This document shows positions 37,639-47,452 of a stretch of 64,000 bases of DNA, piece after piece. The stretch's first letter is position 1; every line of letters begins with the position of its first letter. A program made the translations under genes and the position numbers. Below the pieces are notes generated by a model. It was not told the origin of the DNA. It saw nothing but the letters and a program-made list of their open reading frames with translations, and searched no databases. Source of the DNA: Microbacterium sp. p3-SID336 (lineage in GTDB: Bacteria > Actinomycetota > Actinomycetes > Actinomycetales > Microbacteriaceae); NCBI RefSeq assembly GCF_025143365.1, contig NZ_JALXPE010000015.1:3418-67417 (forward strand). Reading direction: 5' to 3'.

Positions 37639-38580
37639 TCAGGCGCGCGGGATCAGCGTGAGCAGCGTCGCCTCGGGCCGACAGGCGAACCGCACCGGCG
37701 CATAGATCGAGTGCCCGCATCCCGCGCTCACGGTCAGCGGCACGGACGTGTCGCCGTGGGTCCACGTGCTCAGTCCCTTGGCCTGCTTCAGCGGGATGTC
37801 GCAGTTGGCCACGAGCGCCCCGTACCCGGGAAGGCAGACCTGCCCGCCATGGGTGTGCCCGCCCAGGATCGCCTCGGCGCCCAGGTCGATGAATCCGTTG
37901 AGCACGCGCTGATACGGGGCGTGGGTCACGCCGATCACCGCGGTGCCGGGCTCGCGCGGTCCGAGCTCCTCGATGGCGGCGGGCAGCACGTCCAGGCGGT
38001 CCCAGTCGCGATGCGCGTCGCTCACGCCGAAGAAGTCGACGGCGGCACCGCGCACCGTGAGTCGTGCGGCGCGGTTGTTGAGGTCGGTCCAGCCGAGCTC
38101 GTCGGTGAAGTAGCGGTCCATCGCGGCCGTGTCCAGCACCGTCGGCTCGTGGTGACGCTTCGACGGCCCGGAGAAGTAGCGCAGCGGATTGCGGGGCGCC
38201 GGCCCGTTGATGTCGTTCGAACCGTGCACGAACACCCCGGGGATGCCGGCGAACGGCGCGAACGCGCGACGGATGCCCTCCAGACCCTGTTCGTGGCCGA
38301 GGTTGTCGCCCGTGTTGACGATCAGGTCAGGACGGAGCTCCGCGAGCGAGGCCAACCAGTCCTGCTTGCGGTGCTGCCACGGCGCCATGTGCGCGTCCGA
38401 GAGGTGCAGGATCCGCAGGGGAGGGGTGCCGGGAGGGAACGCCGTCGCGGACTGCTCCCGCACGGTGAACAGGTACCGCTCGATGCCGATGCCCCAGACC
38501 GCCGCGGCGGCCCCCACGGCCCCCACCGCGCCGAGCGCGATGAGGGCCGGGTGCGCCGTGCGGGAGGAACCTACTGGCAC
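37639..38580 (-). CDS. Membrane-anchored metallophosphoesterase
   Basis: A 313-residue protein with an N-terminal membrane helix (residues 12-32) and a calcineurin-like phosphoesterase domain. Metal and catalytic motifs are LSDAHM near 63, NTGDN near 91, GSND near 119, THAPY near 219 and GGHTHGGQ near 244. The YkuE/YaeI-type family often sits with penicillin-binding proteins. GTG at 38580 overlaps the stop of the penicillin-binding protein gene, so the two are coupled. The substrate is unknown. Confidence 0.87.
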   Translation of the reverse strand: MPVGSSRTAHPALIALGAVGAVGAAAAVWGIGIERYLFTVREQSATAFPPGTPPLRILHLSDAHMAPWQHRKQDWLASLAELRPDLIVNTGDNLGHEQGLEGIRRAFAPFAGIPGVFVHGSNDINGPAPRNPLRYFSGPSKRHHEPTVLDTAAMDRYFTDELGWTDLNNRAARLTVRGAAVDFFGVSDAHRDWDRLDVLPAAIEELGPREPGTAVIGVTHAPYQRVLNGFIDLGAEAILGGHTHGGQVCLPGYGALVANCDIPLKQAKGLSTWTHGDTSVPLTVSAGCGHSIYAPVRFACRPEATLLTLIPRA

Positions 38581-41144
38581 GTCACGACCACGGTGGTGCT
38601 GCCGTTGACCGGTGTGCCCGGCGGCGGGTTCGTGACGCTCACGGTGGCCCCTGGCGGGTTGCACGAATTGTCGAACTCGTACGAGGGGACCCGCGCGGCC
38701 TTGAGCGCGGCGTCGGCCTGCTCACGCGACATCCCGACGATGTTCGACGGCACGGCTGCGCCGCGACCGTTGCTGATCGAGAGGGTGACCGTCGCGCTGC
38801 TGGCCGCCTGCCCGGTCGGGTCCTGCGCGGCGACGAGGCCCGCCGCGAGCTCGCTGTCGACCTCTCCGCCGATGGCGACCTGGAAGCCGGCTTCCTCCAG
38901 CGCGGCGCGGGCCTGATCCTGCGGCATGCCGACGACGCTGGGCACCGACTTCAGTTCCTGTCGGATCAGGTTGTTGTCGGGCTCGGGGAACCGCTCGCCC
39001 CCGTAGGCCTCGTTCGCGGCGGCCTGGGCAGCGCGCGCGAGCGGATAGCGCATGTCGTTCAGGTCCCAGCCGTTGTACCTCTGGCGGTAGATGTTCTCCT
39101 GGCCCTGCCAGCGCCCCGCCCAGACTGCGGTGGCGACCTCGGTGCTCGACTCGATCATCATGGTCGACCAGGTGTTGTGCGTTCCGGTCTTGCCGATCAG
39201 CGGGGTGCCGTCTCCCGGGTTGGCGCGCGCGCCGGTGCCGCCGCCGGCCATGACGGTCTGCAGCGCATACGCGGCCGTCGCGGCCACCTCGGGGGAGATC
39301 ACGCCGGGGGTGCAGGAGGAGGCGGGGAGCTCGCGGTCCTTCCCGTCCGGGCCGATGACGCGGTCGATCGCACGCGGCGTGCAGTAGGTGCCGCCGCTGG
39401 CGACGGTCGCGTAGGCGTTCGCCATGGCAAGGGGAGAGATGTTCTTGGCGCCGAGCACGTCGTACGGCACGTTCTCGTCCGTGGTCTTGCCGCCGTTCGC
39501 GAGGGTCACGCCCAGTCGATCCGCGACCTTGTTGATGTCGCAGATGTCGAGCTTCGACGCCATCGCGAAGAATCCGCTGTTCAGCGAGTTCCTCGTGAAG
39601 TTCAGCACGGTGTCCGTCGAGCCGCCGCCGCCGCCGAAGTTGCCGATCTCCTTGGTGTTCGCCGTCATGGTGCCGCCGCCGCAGGAGGCCGCGGTGAACT
39701 TCATGTTGGTCTGCACGCGGCCGTTGACGACCTCCCGCACCGAGTGCCCCTTCTCGAGCCAGTCGATGAGTGTGAACAGCTTGTACGTCGAGCCGACCTG
39801 GAAGCCGTTCGAGTCGCCGTGCTTCCGGTCGCCGGCGAACACCAGCGAGGTGTAGGCGGGGTCGGTGGTCGGCGTCTCGGTGAACAGCGTGTTCTGCGTC
39901 ATCGAGAGGATGCGCCCGCTGCCGACCTCGATCGAGACACCCGCGGCGCCGAAGTACTTGCCGTCGAAGTTCGGGTCGACGATCTCCGTCATCTTCTCCG
40001 CGGCCGGGTTCTGGACGCGGAAGTCGAGCGACGTGAAGATCTTCAGGCCGCCGCGGCGCAGCAGGTCGCGGCGCTCCTGCGGGGTGGCGCCGAAGGCCTC
40101 GTCGTTCAGCACGATCGAGCGCACGTACTGGCAGAAGTACGCATTAGTGCCTGCCGCGGCGCAGCCCTGCTGGGGAGGATTGATCGCGGGAGTGATCGGG
40201 GCCGCCTTGGCCTCGTCGTACTGCGCCTGCGTGATCTTGCCGTCGTCGAGCATGCGGTAGAGCACGTAGTCGCGGCGCTTCAGGGTGTCGGCGTAGCCGT
40301 CTGCTTCGGTGTTGTGGGCCACGCCCTCGGCGTCGGTGTACGTGCCGTCGACGGGCTTGTCGATCCGGTAGGTGTTCGGGTTCTGCACGATGCCGGCGAG
40401 GGTCGCGGCCTGACCGACGGTCAGGTTCATCGCCGTGGTGGAGAAGTAGTACCGAGCCGCGGCCTCGATGCCGTAGACCGTGCCGCCGAAGTTGGCGATG
40501 TTCAGGTAGCCGAGGAGGATGTCGTTCTTCGAGAAGTCCTTCTCGATCTGGATCGCGTACCGCATCTCCTGCAGCTTGCGCTCGATGCCCTTGCTGCCTA
40601 CCGCGTTCGTCGCGTCGAGCCAGCACTGCTGCAGGTCGTCCGAGTACGTGTCGGACGTCGTGTCGACATCCTGCTCGCACTGCTGGATGAGCACGTTCTT
40701 GACGAACTGCTGGCTGATCGTGGAGGCGCCGCGGCTCGACGTGCCGCGCACGTTGTCGATCAGTGCCTTCATGGTGGCACCGAGGTTCACGCCGCCGTGC
40801 GTGTAGAAGCTCTTGTCCTCGCTGGAGAGGATCGCGTCGTACAGGACCGGGCTGACCTGCTCGTACGTCACGGGCACGCGGTTCTGCTCGTAGAACGACG
40901 CGAGCGGCACGGGGGTGCCGTCGGGCTGGGTCGCGTAGATGGTGGACTGCTCCATCGGCGTACCCGGGTTCAGGTTCTCGGGCAGCTTGTCGAAGAGCGT
41001 GAGGGCCGTGGTGCCGGCGACGCCGGTCATCGCGAGGACGGGGGTGACGCTCGCGGTCACGAGGAGACCGGCGACGGCGCTCAGTCCGACGAGCCCGACG
41101 AGACCGCCGAGCACGCCCTTCACCGTGCGATTCTTGTGGGGCAT
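38571..41144 (-). CDS. Bifunctional penicillin-binding protein with two PASTA domains
   Basis: An 857-residue class A enzyme: one N-terminal membrane helix (residues 12-40), a GT51 transglycosylase domain (EDKSFYTHGG near residue 107), and a transpeptidase domain with SxxK in GSTYKL near 451, SLN near 523 and KTG in GKTGTHN near 650. Two PASTA domains end the protein (about 735-855), typical of actinobacterial PonA. It polymerises and cross-links peptidoglycan outside the membrane. A TACGAT box lies seven bases before the ATG, so the mRNA may have almost no leader. Confidence 0.94.
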   Translation of the reverse strand: MPHKNRTVKGVLGGLVGLVGLSAVAGLLVTASVTPVLAMTGVAGTTALTLFDKLPENLNPGTPMEQSTIYATQPDGTPVPLASFYEQNRVPVTYEQVSPVLYDAILSSEDKSFYTHGGVNLGATMKALIDNVRGTSSRGASTISQQFVKNVLIQQCEQDVDTTSDTYSDDLQQCWLDATNAVGSKGIERKLQEMRYAIQIEKDFSKNDILLGYLNIANFGGTVYGIEAAARYYFSTTAMNLTVGQAATLAGIVQNPNTYRIDKPVDGTYTDAEGVAHNTEADGYADTLKRRDYVLYRMLDDGKITQAQYDEAKAAPITPAINPPQQGCAAAGTNAYFCQYVRSIVLNDEAFGATPQERRDLLRRGGLKIFTSLDFRVQNPAAEKMTEIVDPNFDGKYFGAAGVSIEVGSGRILSMTQNTLFTETPTTDPAYTSLVFAGDRKHGDSNGFQVGSTYKLFTLIDWLEKGHSVREVVNGRVQTNMKFTAASCGGGTMTANTKEIGNFGGGGGSTDTVLNFTRNSLNSGFFAMASKLDICDINKVADRLGVTLANGGKTTDENVPYDVLGAKNISPLAMANAYATVASGGTYCTPRAIDRVIGPDGKDRELPASSCTPGVISPEVAATAAYALQTVMAGGGTGARANPGDGTPLIGKTGTHNTWSTMMIESSTEVATAVWAGRWQGQENIYRQRYNGWDLNDMRYPLARAAQAAANEAYGGERFPEPDNNLIRQELKSVPSVVGMPQDQARAALEEAGFQVAIGGEVDSELAAGLVAAQDPTGQAASSATVTLSISNGRGAAVPSNIVGMSREQADAALKAARVPSYEFDNSCNPPGATVSVTNPPPGTPVNGSTTVVVTCQ

Positions 41145-41230
41145 ACGCTTGATCGTAGGGGAGTTCCCTGAATACAGCCTTTGACGAGCGCGGCCGGGCG
41201 CACCGGCGCGCCCCGATCGACAGGAGTGCC

Positions 41231-41452
41231 ATGACCACGTGGGAGTACCTCACCACGCCGCTGCTGATCCACAACACGGCGGCCATCCTCAACAACTGGG
41301 GCAAGCAGGGCTGGGAGCTCGTCCAGGTGGTGCAGGGTCCGGAGGGCGGACTGGTCGCGTACTTCAAGCGCCCTGCCACGACGGACGGCTCGGCCAACGC
41401 CGGGCTCGCCGCGGCGGCAGAGGCATCGCGTCAGTTCGAGGGCCAGGCATGA
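41231..41452 (+). CDS. Small DUF4177-like protein
   Basis: A 73-residue protein with TTWEYLTTPL at the start and the segment LNNWGKQGWELVQVV, the hallmark of DUF4177-like proteins. Cytoplasmic, function unknown. It overlaps the RidA-like gene by four bases. CAGGAG precedes the ATG. Confidence 0.78.
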   Translation: MTTWEYLTTPLLIHNTAAILNNWGKQGWELVQVVQGPEGGLVAYFKRPATTDGSANAGLAAAAEASRQFEGQA

Positions 41453-41907
41453 GCCTCTCCGCCCGGCTCGCCGAGCTCGGCATCGAGCTGCCCGCCGTCG
41501 CCGCCCCGGTCGCTGCCTACGTCCCCGCCGTCGTGCACGGCGGCCTCGTGTACACCTCCGGTCAGCTGCCGTTCGTCGACGGCTCCCTCCCGGCCACGGG
41601 GAAGGTCGGTACCGAGGTCTCCGCCGAGGACGCGAAGTCCTACGCCCGTACCTGCGCGCTCAACGCGCTCGCCGCCGCGGCCGACGCCGCGGGCGGTGTG
41701 GACCGCCTCGCGGGAGTGGTGCGCGTGGGCGGCTTCGTCGGCTCGGCCGACGGCTTCACCGGCCAGCCGGGCGTCATCAACGGCGCCAGCGAGGTGCTCG
41801 GGGAGATCTTCGGCGACGAGGGCCGCCACGCGCGTGCCGCGGTCGGCGTCGCGGAGCTCCCGCTCGGCAGCCCGGTCGAGGTCGAGGTCACCTTCCGCCT
41901 CGCCTGA
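41449..41907 (+). CDS. RidA-family protein (atypical YjgF/YER057c-like)
   Basis: A 152-residue protein with the RidA core: VYTSGQLPFVDG near residue 33, CALNALAAA near 63 and the C-terminal VGVAELPLGSPVEVEVTF. RidA proteins hydrolyse reactive enamine/imine intermediates. The usual catalytic Arg near the C-terminus is replaced here by Glu/Leu, placing it in the Rid-like group without proven deaminase activity. It is co-translated with the small DUF4177-like gene. Confidence 0.85.
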   Translation: MSLSARLAELGIELPAVAAPVAAYVPAVVHGGLVYTSGQLPFVDGSLPATGKVGTEVSAEDAKSYARTCALNALAAAADAAGGVDRLAGVVRVGGFVGSADGFTGQPGVINGASEVLGEIFGDEGRHARAAVGVAELPLGSPVEVEVTFRLA

Positions 41908-41919
41908 CCCAAGAACGAC

Positions 41920-41950
41920 GAACGCCCCCTCCGTGACGGAGGGGGCGTTC
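41920..41950 (+). terminator. Bidirectional terminator between ridA-like and acs
   Basis: GAACGCCCCCTCC (41920-41932) pairs perfectly with GGAGGGGGCGTTC (41938-41950) around a five-base loop, in the 55-base gap of two convergent genes. T residues follow on the plus strand. Confidence 0.88.
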
Positions 41951-41962
41951 TTCATGCTCGGG

Positions 41963-43930
<1,968 letters not shown>

Positions 43931-44033
43931 CGGCAGGCGCTCCTTTGCGGCATACGGGTCATGCGGGCGTGATCGCAGGGGGGAAGGTGCGACCAGGTCA
44001 GGGCGAATCTATCCCTGCGCCCTGCGCGGTAAT

Positions 44034-44052
44034 ACTGCCGAAAGTCGGTAGT
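44034..44052 (-). promoter_or_regulatory. Inverted repeat upstream of acs
   Basis: ACTGCCGA (44034-44041) and TCGGTAGT (44045-44052) form an inverted repeat with one mismatch and a three-base centre, about 100 bases before the acs start. A TATTAC-like -10 box (minus strand, near 44029-44034) adjoins it. A regulator site is plausible; the regulator is unknown. Confidence 0.4.
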
Positions 44053-44062
44053 GTCGCCGGTT

Positions 44063-44197
44063 TTGTCAGGACGGTCGCCTTGCGTACACTCGACGACAGC
44101 CGAAATCTCATTCCGGCCTTGGCGCGCCCGATTCCCCCGATCGCGAGCCGCCGTGGGCGGCATCTCATTCCCCCCGTGAGATGCCGCCCTCTTCTTT
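44063..44197 (+). ncRNA. Candidate small RNA between acs and the Tad operon
   Basis: TTGTCA (44063-44068) and TACACT (44085-44090) with a 16-base spacer look like a normal sigma-70-type promoter. About 60 bases after the expected start at 44097, a perfect 13-base stem (GGGCGGCATCTCA 44155-44167 with TGAGATGCCGCCC 44177-44189) is followed by TCTTCTTT. No open frame of note lies between. A transcript of about 100 nucleotides is predicted; its existence is inferred. Confidence 0.5.
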
Positions 44198-44349
44198 GGG
44201 AGCGCTCCCCACGCCAGGGTGCGCGACGGGCGGCGCCGTCCGCATCGCTTCATCTGCACGCGGGCCGCCGTGTGGAGGTTGTGCACACCACCCGACCGCG
44301 GGCGGGGATCCGCGGATGTCCCGCTGCCGCCGGTGCCTATCTTCGCCGT

Positions 44350-45357
44350 ATGTCCGAACGGTTCGTCATCCAGAGCAGAAGCGTCGGCGCGGCCGATGAC
44401 CTCCCGGCCACGCCGCACGCGATCCTCCGGGCCGAACCGGCGTTCGCACCGCTGGCCCCCTTCGTCGACGACGACGTGACCGATGTGTTCGTGAACGGCG
44501 AGGACGCGCTGTTCGTCGATCGTGGCGACGGCACGGAACGGGTAGGCGGCTGGCGCGCCACCGAACGCGAGGTGCGCGACCTCGCCGTCGCGCTGGTCGG
44601 ACTCGGCGGGCGTCACCTCGACGACCAGGCGCCCTGTGTCGACGTCCGGCTCGGTTCGGGAGTCCGGGTGCACGCCGTGCTCACTCCGGTCTCGACACGG
44701 GGTACCGCCCTGTCCATCCGCATCCCTCGGGTGCAGTCCGCCGACCTCGACGCCCTGGCGGCGCTCGGCACGTTCGACCCTCCGCAGCAGCGCTGGCTCG
44801 AGCGGCTGGTCGCCGACCGCGCCAACCTCCTGTTGACGGGCGGCACCGGCACCGGCAAGACGACGCTGCTGTCGGCGCTGCTGTCCGCGGTGCCGCCGTC
44901 GGAGCGCATCGTCACGATCGAGGATGTCGCCGAACTCCGTCCGCGGCATCCCCACCACGTCGCGCTGGAGGCGCGTCAGGCCAACCTGGAAGGCGCCGGC
45001 GGGGTCGGCCTCGCGCGCCTCGTGCGGGAATCGCTGCGGATGCGTCCGGATCGGCTCGTGGTCGGCGAGTGCCGCGGCGAAGAGGTGCGCGAGCTGCTGA
45101 CCGCGCTGAACACCGGCCACGACGGCGGCGCGGGGACCCTGCACGCGAGCGGAGTGCTCGACGTGCCGGCGCGGCTGGAGGCGCTGGGCGCGCTCGCGGG
45201 CATGGATGCCGTCGCGTTGGCGCGCCAGGCCGTCAGCGCCTTCACCGCGGTGCTTCATCTCGAGCGCGCGTCGGACGGCAGGCGGCGCATCGCCAGGGCG
45301 GGGCGCCTGGTCCTGCAGGGGGACCGTCTGGGCATCGAGGAGGCGCAGCCGTGGTGA
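44350..45357 (+). CDS. TadA/CpaF-type secretion ATPase
   Basis: A 335-residue ATPase for pilus assembly. Walker A is GGTGTGKTTLL near residue 168, the Asp box VTIEDVAELRP near 193, Walker B MRPDRLVVGECRG near 230 and the His box TGHDGGAGTLHASG near 255. It lacks the long N-terminal extension of larger TadA proteins. TATCTT is six bases before the ATG at 44350, so the operon mRNA is probably leaderless. It powers the small Tad pilus system encoded downstream. Confidence 0.92.
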   Translation: MSERFVIQSRSVGAADDLPATPHAILRAEPAFAPLAPFVDDDVTDVFVNGEDALFVDRGDGTERVGGWRATEREVRDLAVALVGLGGRHLDDQAPCVDVRLGSGVRVHAVLTPVSTRGTALSIRIPRVQSADLDALAALGTFDPPQQRWLERLVADRANLLLTGGTGTGKTTLLSALLSAVPPSERIVTIEDVAELRPRHPHHVALEARQANLEGAGGVGLARLVRESLRMRPDRLVVGECRGEEVRELLTALNTGHDGGAGTLHASGVLDVPARLEALGALAGMDAVALARQAVSAFTAVLHLERASDGRRRIARAGRLVLQGDRLGIEEAQPW

Positions 45358-46244
45358 GGGGGCGCCCGAGCACAGCGCCGGGAGTGCCCGATGTCGCGGA
45401 CTCCGTGCAGACGCTCGCTGTGCTGCTGCAGGCCGGGGCCGCGCCGATCGTCGCGTGGCGGCACCTCGCGGCCTCGGGGGACCGTCACGCGCTCGCCATC
45501 GTCGAGAGGGTGGAGGACGGCACAGGGCTCGTCGCGGCGATCGGTGCGGAGGGCGGCTCCTGGGTGGAGCTGGCCGCGGCCTGGGAGGTGGCCACCGTGG
45601 TGGGCGCGCCGCTGGCTGAGGTGCTGCGCACGATCGCGGAGTCTCTGCGCGACGCGGCGGCCGCGACCGACGACGTGCGCATCGCCCTCGCCGAGCCCGC
45701 CGGGACGGCGCGGCTGCTGCTCTGGATGCCGTTGGCCGGACTGCTGCTCGGGTTCGCGCTCGGCTTCGACACCCTCGGCGTGCTGGTCGGCAACCCTCTG
45801 GGCACAGCGTGCGTGATCGTCGGACTGCTGCTCGTAGGGGCTGCTCGTCTCTGGACGTCGCGCCTGCTCCGCCGCGCTCAACCGGCGCCGGGAACCCCCG
45901 GCATCGCCGCCGAACTCGTCGCCGTGGCGCTCACCGGCGGCGCGCCCATCGAGCGTGCGGTGCGCCTCGTCGCCGAGACAGCGGTCGCCGAACCTGCGGG
46001 GGAGGCACGTGTGCGTCAGGTGCTCGACCTCTCGCGCGAGGCCGGGGTGCCCGCGGTCGAGCTTCTTCGCGCCTCCGCGGCGCAGGACCGCCACCGCGCG
46101 CGGGTGCGGGGTCGGCTGGCGGCTGCCGCGCTGTCGACGCGTCTGCTCATCCCGCTCGGCGTCTGCACCCTCCCCGCCTTCCTGCTGCTCGGGGTCGCCC
46201 CGCTGCTGCTCAGCGTCCTCGCCTCGACGCCACTCCCCGTCTGA
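45354..46244 (+). CDS. TadB/TadC-like pilus assembly membrane protein
   Basis: A 296-residue protein with a type II secretion F-like domain and membrane helices near residues 120-165 and at the C-terminal end. It is the inner-membrane platform on which the TadA ATPase acts. Only one such protein is present, where many Tad systems have separate TadB and TadC. GTG 45354 overlaps the ATPase stop. Confidence 0.82.
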   Translation: MRGRPSTAPGVPDVADSVQTLAVLLQAGAAPIVAWRHLAASGDRHALAIVERVEDGTGLVAAIGAEGGSWVELAAAWEVATVVGAPLAEVLRTIAESLRDAAAATDDVRIALAEPAGTARLLLWMPLAGLLLGFALGFDTLGVLVGNPLGTACVIVGLLLVGAARLWTSRLLRRAQPAPGTPGIAAELVAVALTGGAPIERAVRLVAETAVAEPAGEARVRQVLDLSREAGVPAVELLRASAAQDRHRARVRGRLAAAALSTRLLIPLGVCTLPAFLLLGVAPLLLSVLASTPLPV

Positions 46245-46316
46245 CCGGCCGATCCGCATCGACGGCCGTTTCCCGCTCCCAGAAGAAGCCACAGAAGAAA
46301 GAGGAAGAAGGAAACC

Positions 46317-46529
46317 ATGAACACCGACACCCCGCACGCCATCCCCATGCTCGACCGCCGCCGCGCCGCTGCGCTGTTCGGTGACGACACCGGAGCCGCC
46401 ACTGCCGAATACGCCATCACGACCATGGCAGCCGTCGCCTTCGCCGGTCTTCTGGTCGTGATCCTGCGGTCGGACGAGGTGCGCGGCATCCTCACCGATC
46501 TCGTCCGTCGCGCGCTGTCGGTCTCATGA
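46317..46529 (+). CDS. DUF4244 small pilin-like protein
   Basis: A 70-residue protein with the pattern GAATAEYAITTMAAVAFAGLLV: a Glu five residues after a small residue, followed by a hydrophobic helix, as in Flp/TadE-type prepilins. The DUF4244 family is typical of actinobacterial Tad loci and probably forms the pilus fibre. AGAAAGAGGAAGAAGGAAACC before the ATG (by parts: AGGAAGAAGG) acts as ribosome-binding site. Confidence 0.85.
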   Translation: MNTDTPHAIPMLDRRRAAALFGDDTGAATAEYAITTMAAVAFAGLLVVILRSDEVRGILTDLVRRALSVS

Positions 46530-47044
46530 GACGGCCCGATCGCGTGGGGGCGCACAGGGTCGGCCGCCTGTGCGCCCAGGCAGAGGCAGCAGCGGAGGCA
46601 GCGGCGGAGGCAGAGGCAGAGACGGAGGCGGAGGCGGTGACCGGGACTAAGGCGGAAGCGAGGGCAGGCGTCGGCGCAGGGACGGGCGCTGAGAAAGAGG
46701 TGCACGCAGGCGCGGAGGCGGAGCGCGGCTCGGTCGCCGCCGAGCTCGCCGTCGCGCTTCCGGCCGTGGTCCTGGTGCTGCTGCTCGGCGTCGGTGCGCT
46801 CAGCGCGGCGTCCAGGCAGGTGGTGCTGCAGGACGCCGCGGCCGATGCCGCACGGCTGATGGGGCGCGGCGAAGGGGAGGGCGTGGCTGCCGGGGCCGTG
46901 CGTGCTGCCGTCCCCGAAGCGGGTGTGACCTTCGCCGCAGCCGACGCACTCGTCTGCGCGACAGCCACGCTCGACGTGTCCCTCGGGGCATTCGTCCACG
47001 TCCCGCTCCGCGCCTCCAGCTGCGCTCTGGACGGAGGGCGCTGA
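46526..47044 (+). CDS. TadE-family pseudopilin with Glu/Ala repeat insertion
   Basis: A 172-residue protein. The prepilin-like segment GSVAAELAVALPAVVLVLLLG starts at about residue 71 (key residues: Gly, the Glu at +5 and the hydrophobic helix). Before it lies a long Ala/Glu-rich region from a six-base repeat, not expected for TadE, where the hydrophobic segment is usually near the start. Two Cys near the end may form a disulphide outside. It overlaps the DUF4244 stop by four bases. Confidence 0.75.
   Translation: MRRPDRVGAHRVGRLCAQAEAAAEAAAEAEAETEAEAVTGTKAEARAGVGAGTGAEKEVHAGAEAERGSVAAELAVALPAVVLVLLLGVGALSAASRQVVLQDAAADAARLMGRGEGEGVAAGAVRAAVPEAGVTFAAADALVCATATLDVSLGAFVHVPLRASSCALDGGR
46579..46637 (+). 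repeat. Six-base GAGGCA-type tandem repeat in the TadE-like gene
   Basis: About ten degenerate GCAGAG/GCGGAG/ACGGAG units encode alternating Ala and Glu. The count keeps the reading frame, so it may vary between strains. Confidence 0.75.
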
Positions 47045-47373
47045 TGGCAGGCTCGGCCCTCGCCGCCGGTGTGCTCGCGGTGGGCGCGACGCTGTCGATC
47101 GGTCTCGCGGCGGTCGGGGGAGCGGCGGTGACGGCGCAGCGCGCCGCCGCCGCGGCCGACGCTGCCGCGCTCGCCGCAGCCGATGCGGCGACCGGTGCGG
47201 TGCCCACCGCCGAGGCCCCGTGCACGCTCGCCGCGCGGGTCGCCGTCGCGGGTGCGGCGCGGCTGACCTCGTGTTCGCTGGAGGGGGACGTGGCGACCGT
47301 GTCGGTGGAGGCGGCGTACGCTGGACTGGCCGCCGTCTCCCGCGCCCGTGCCGGGCCACCCGAGGGTCCATGA
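47044..47373 (+). CDS. Rv3654c-like TadE-related protein
   Basis: A 109-residue protein with an N-terminal hydrophobic helix (residues 5-35) and the segment AAAAADAAALAAADAATG, the hallmark of the short TadE-like proteins next to actinobacterial Tad genes. Two Cys (in EAPCTL and TSCSLEG) may pair. Likely a minor pilin. It overlaps the previous stop by one base and is the last gene of the Tad operon. Confidence 0.8.
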   Translation: MAGSALAAGVLAVGATLSIGLAAVGGAAVTAQRAAAAADAAALAAADAATGAVPTAEAPCTLAARVAVAGAARLTSCSLEGDVATVSVEAAYAGLAAVSRARAGPPEGP

Positions 47374-47452
47374 CGGCGGCGCGACCCCTCACCCCCTGTG
47401 AACGACCCCGCACAGCGGTGTGTATGGTGTGCTTCGAAGAAAGGACGCACCC

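Noticed and set aside
47420..47452. Longer TopA start at GTG 47420
   Set aside because: No ribosome-binding site, and the extra residues do not match the family; TTG 47453 is well placed after AAAGGACG.
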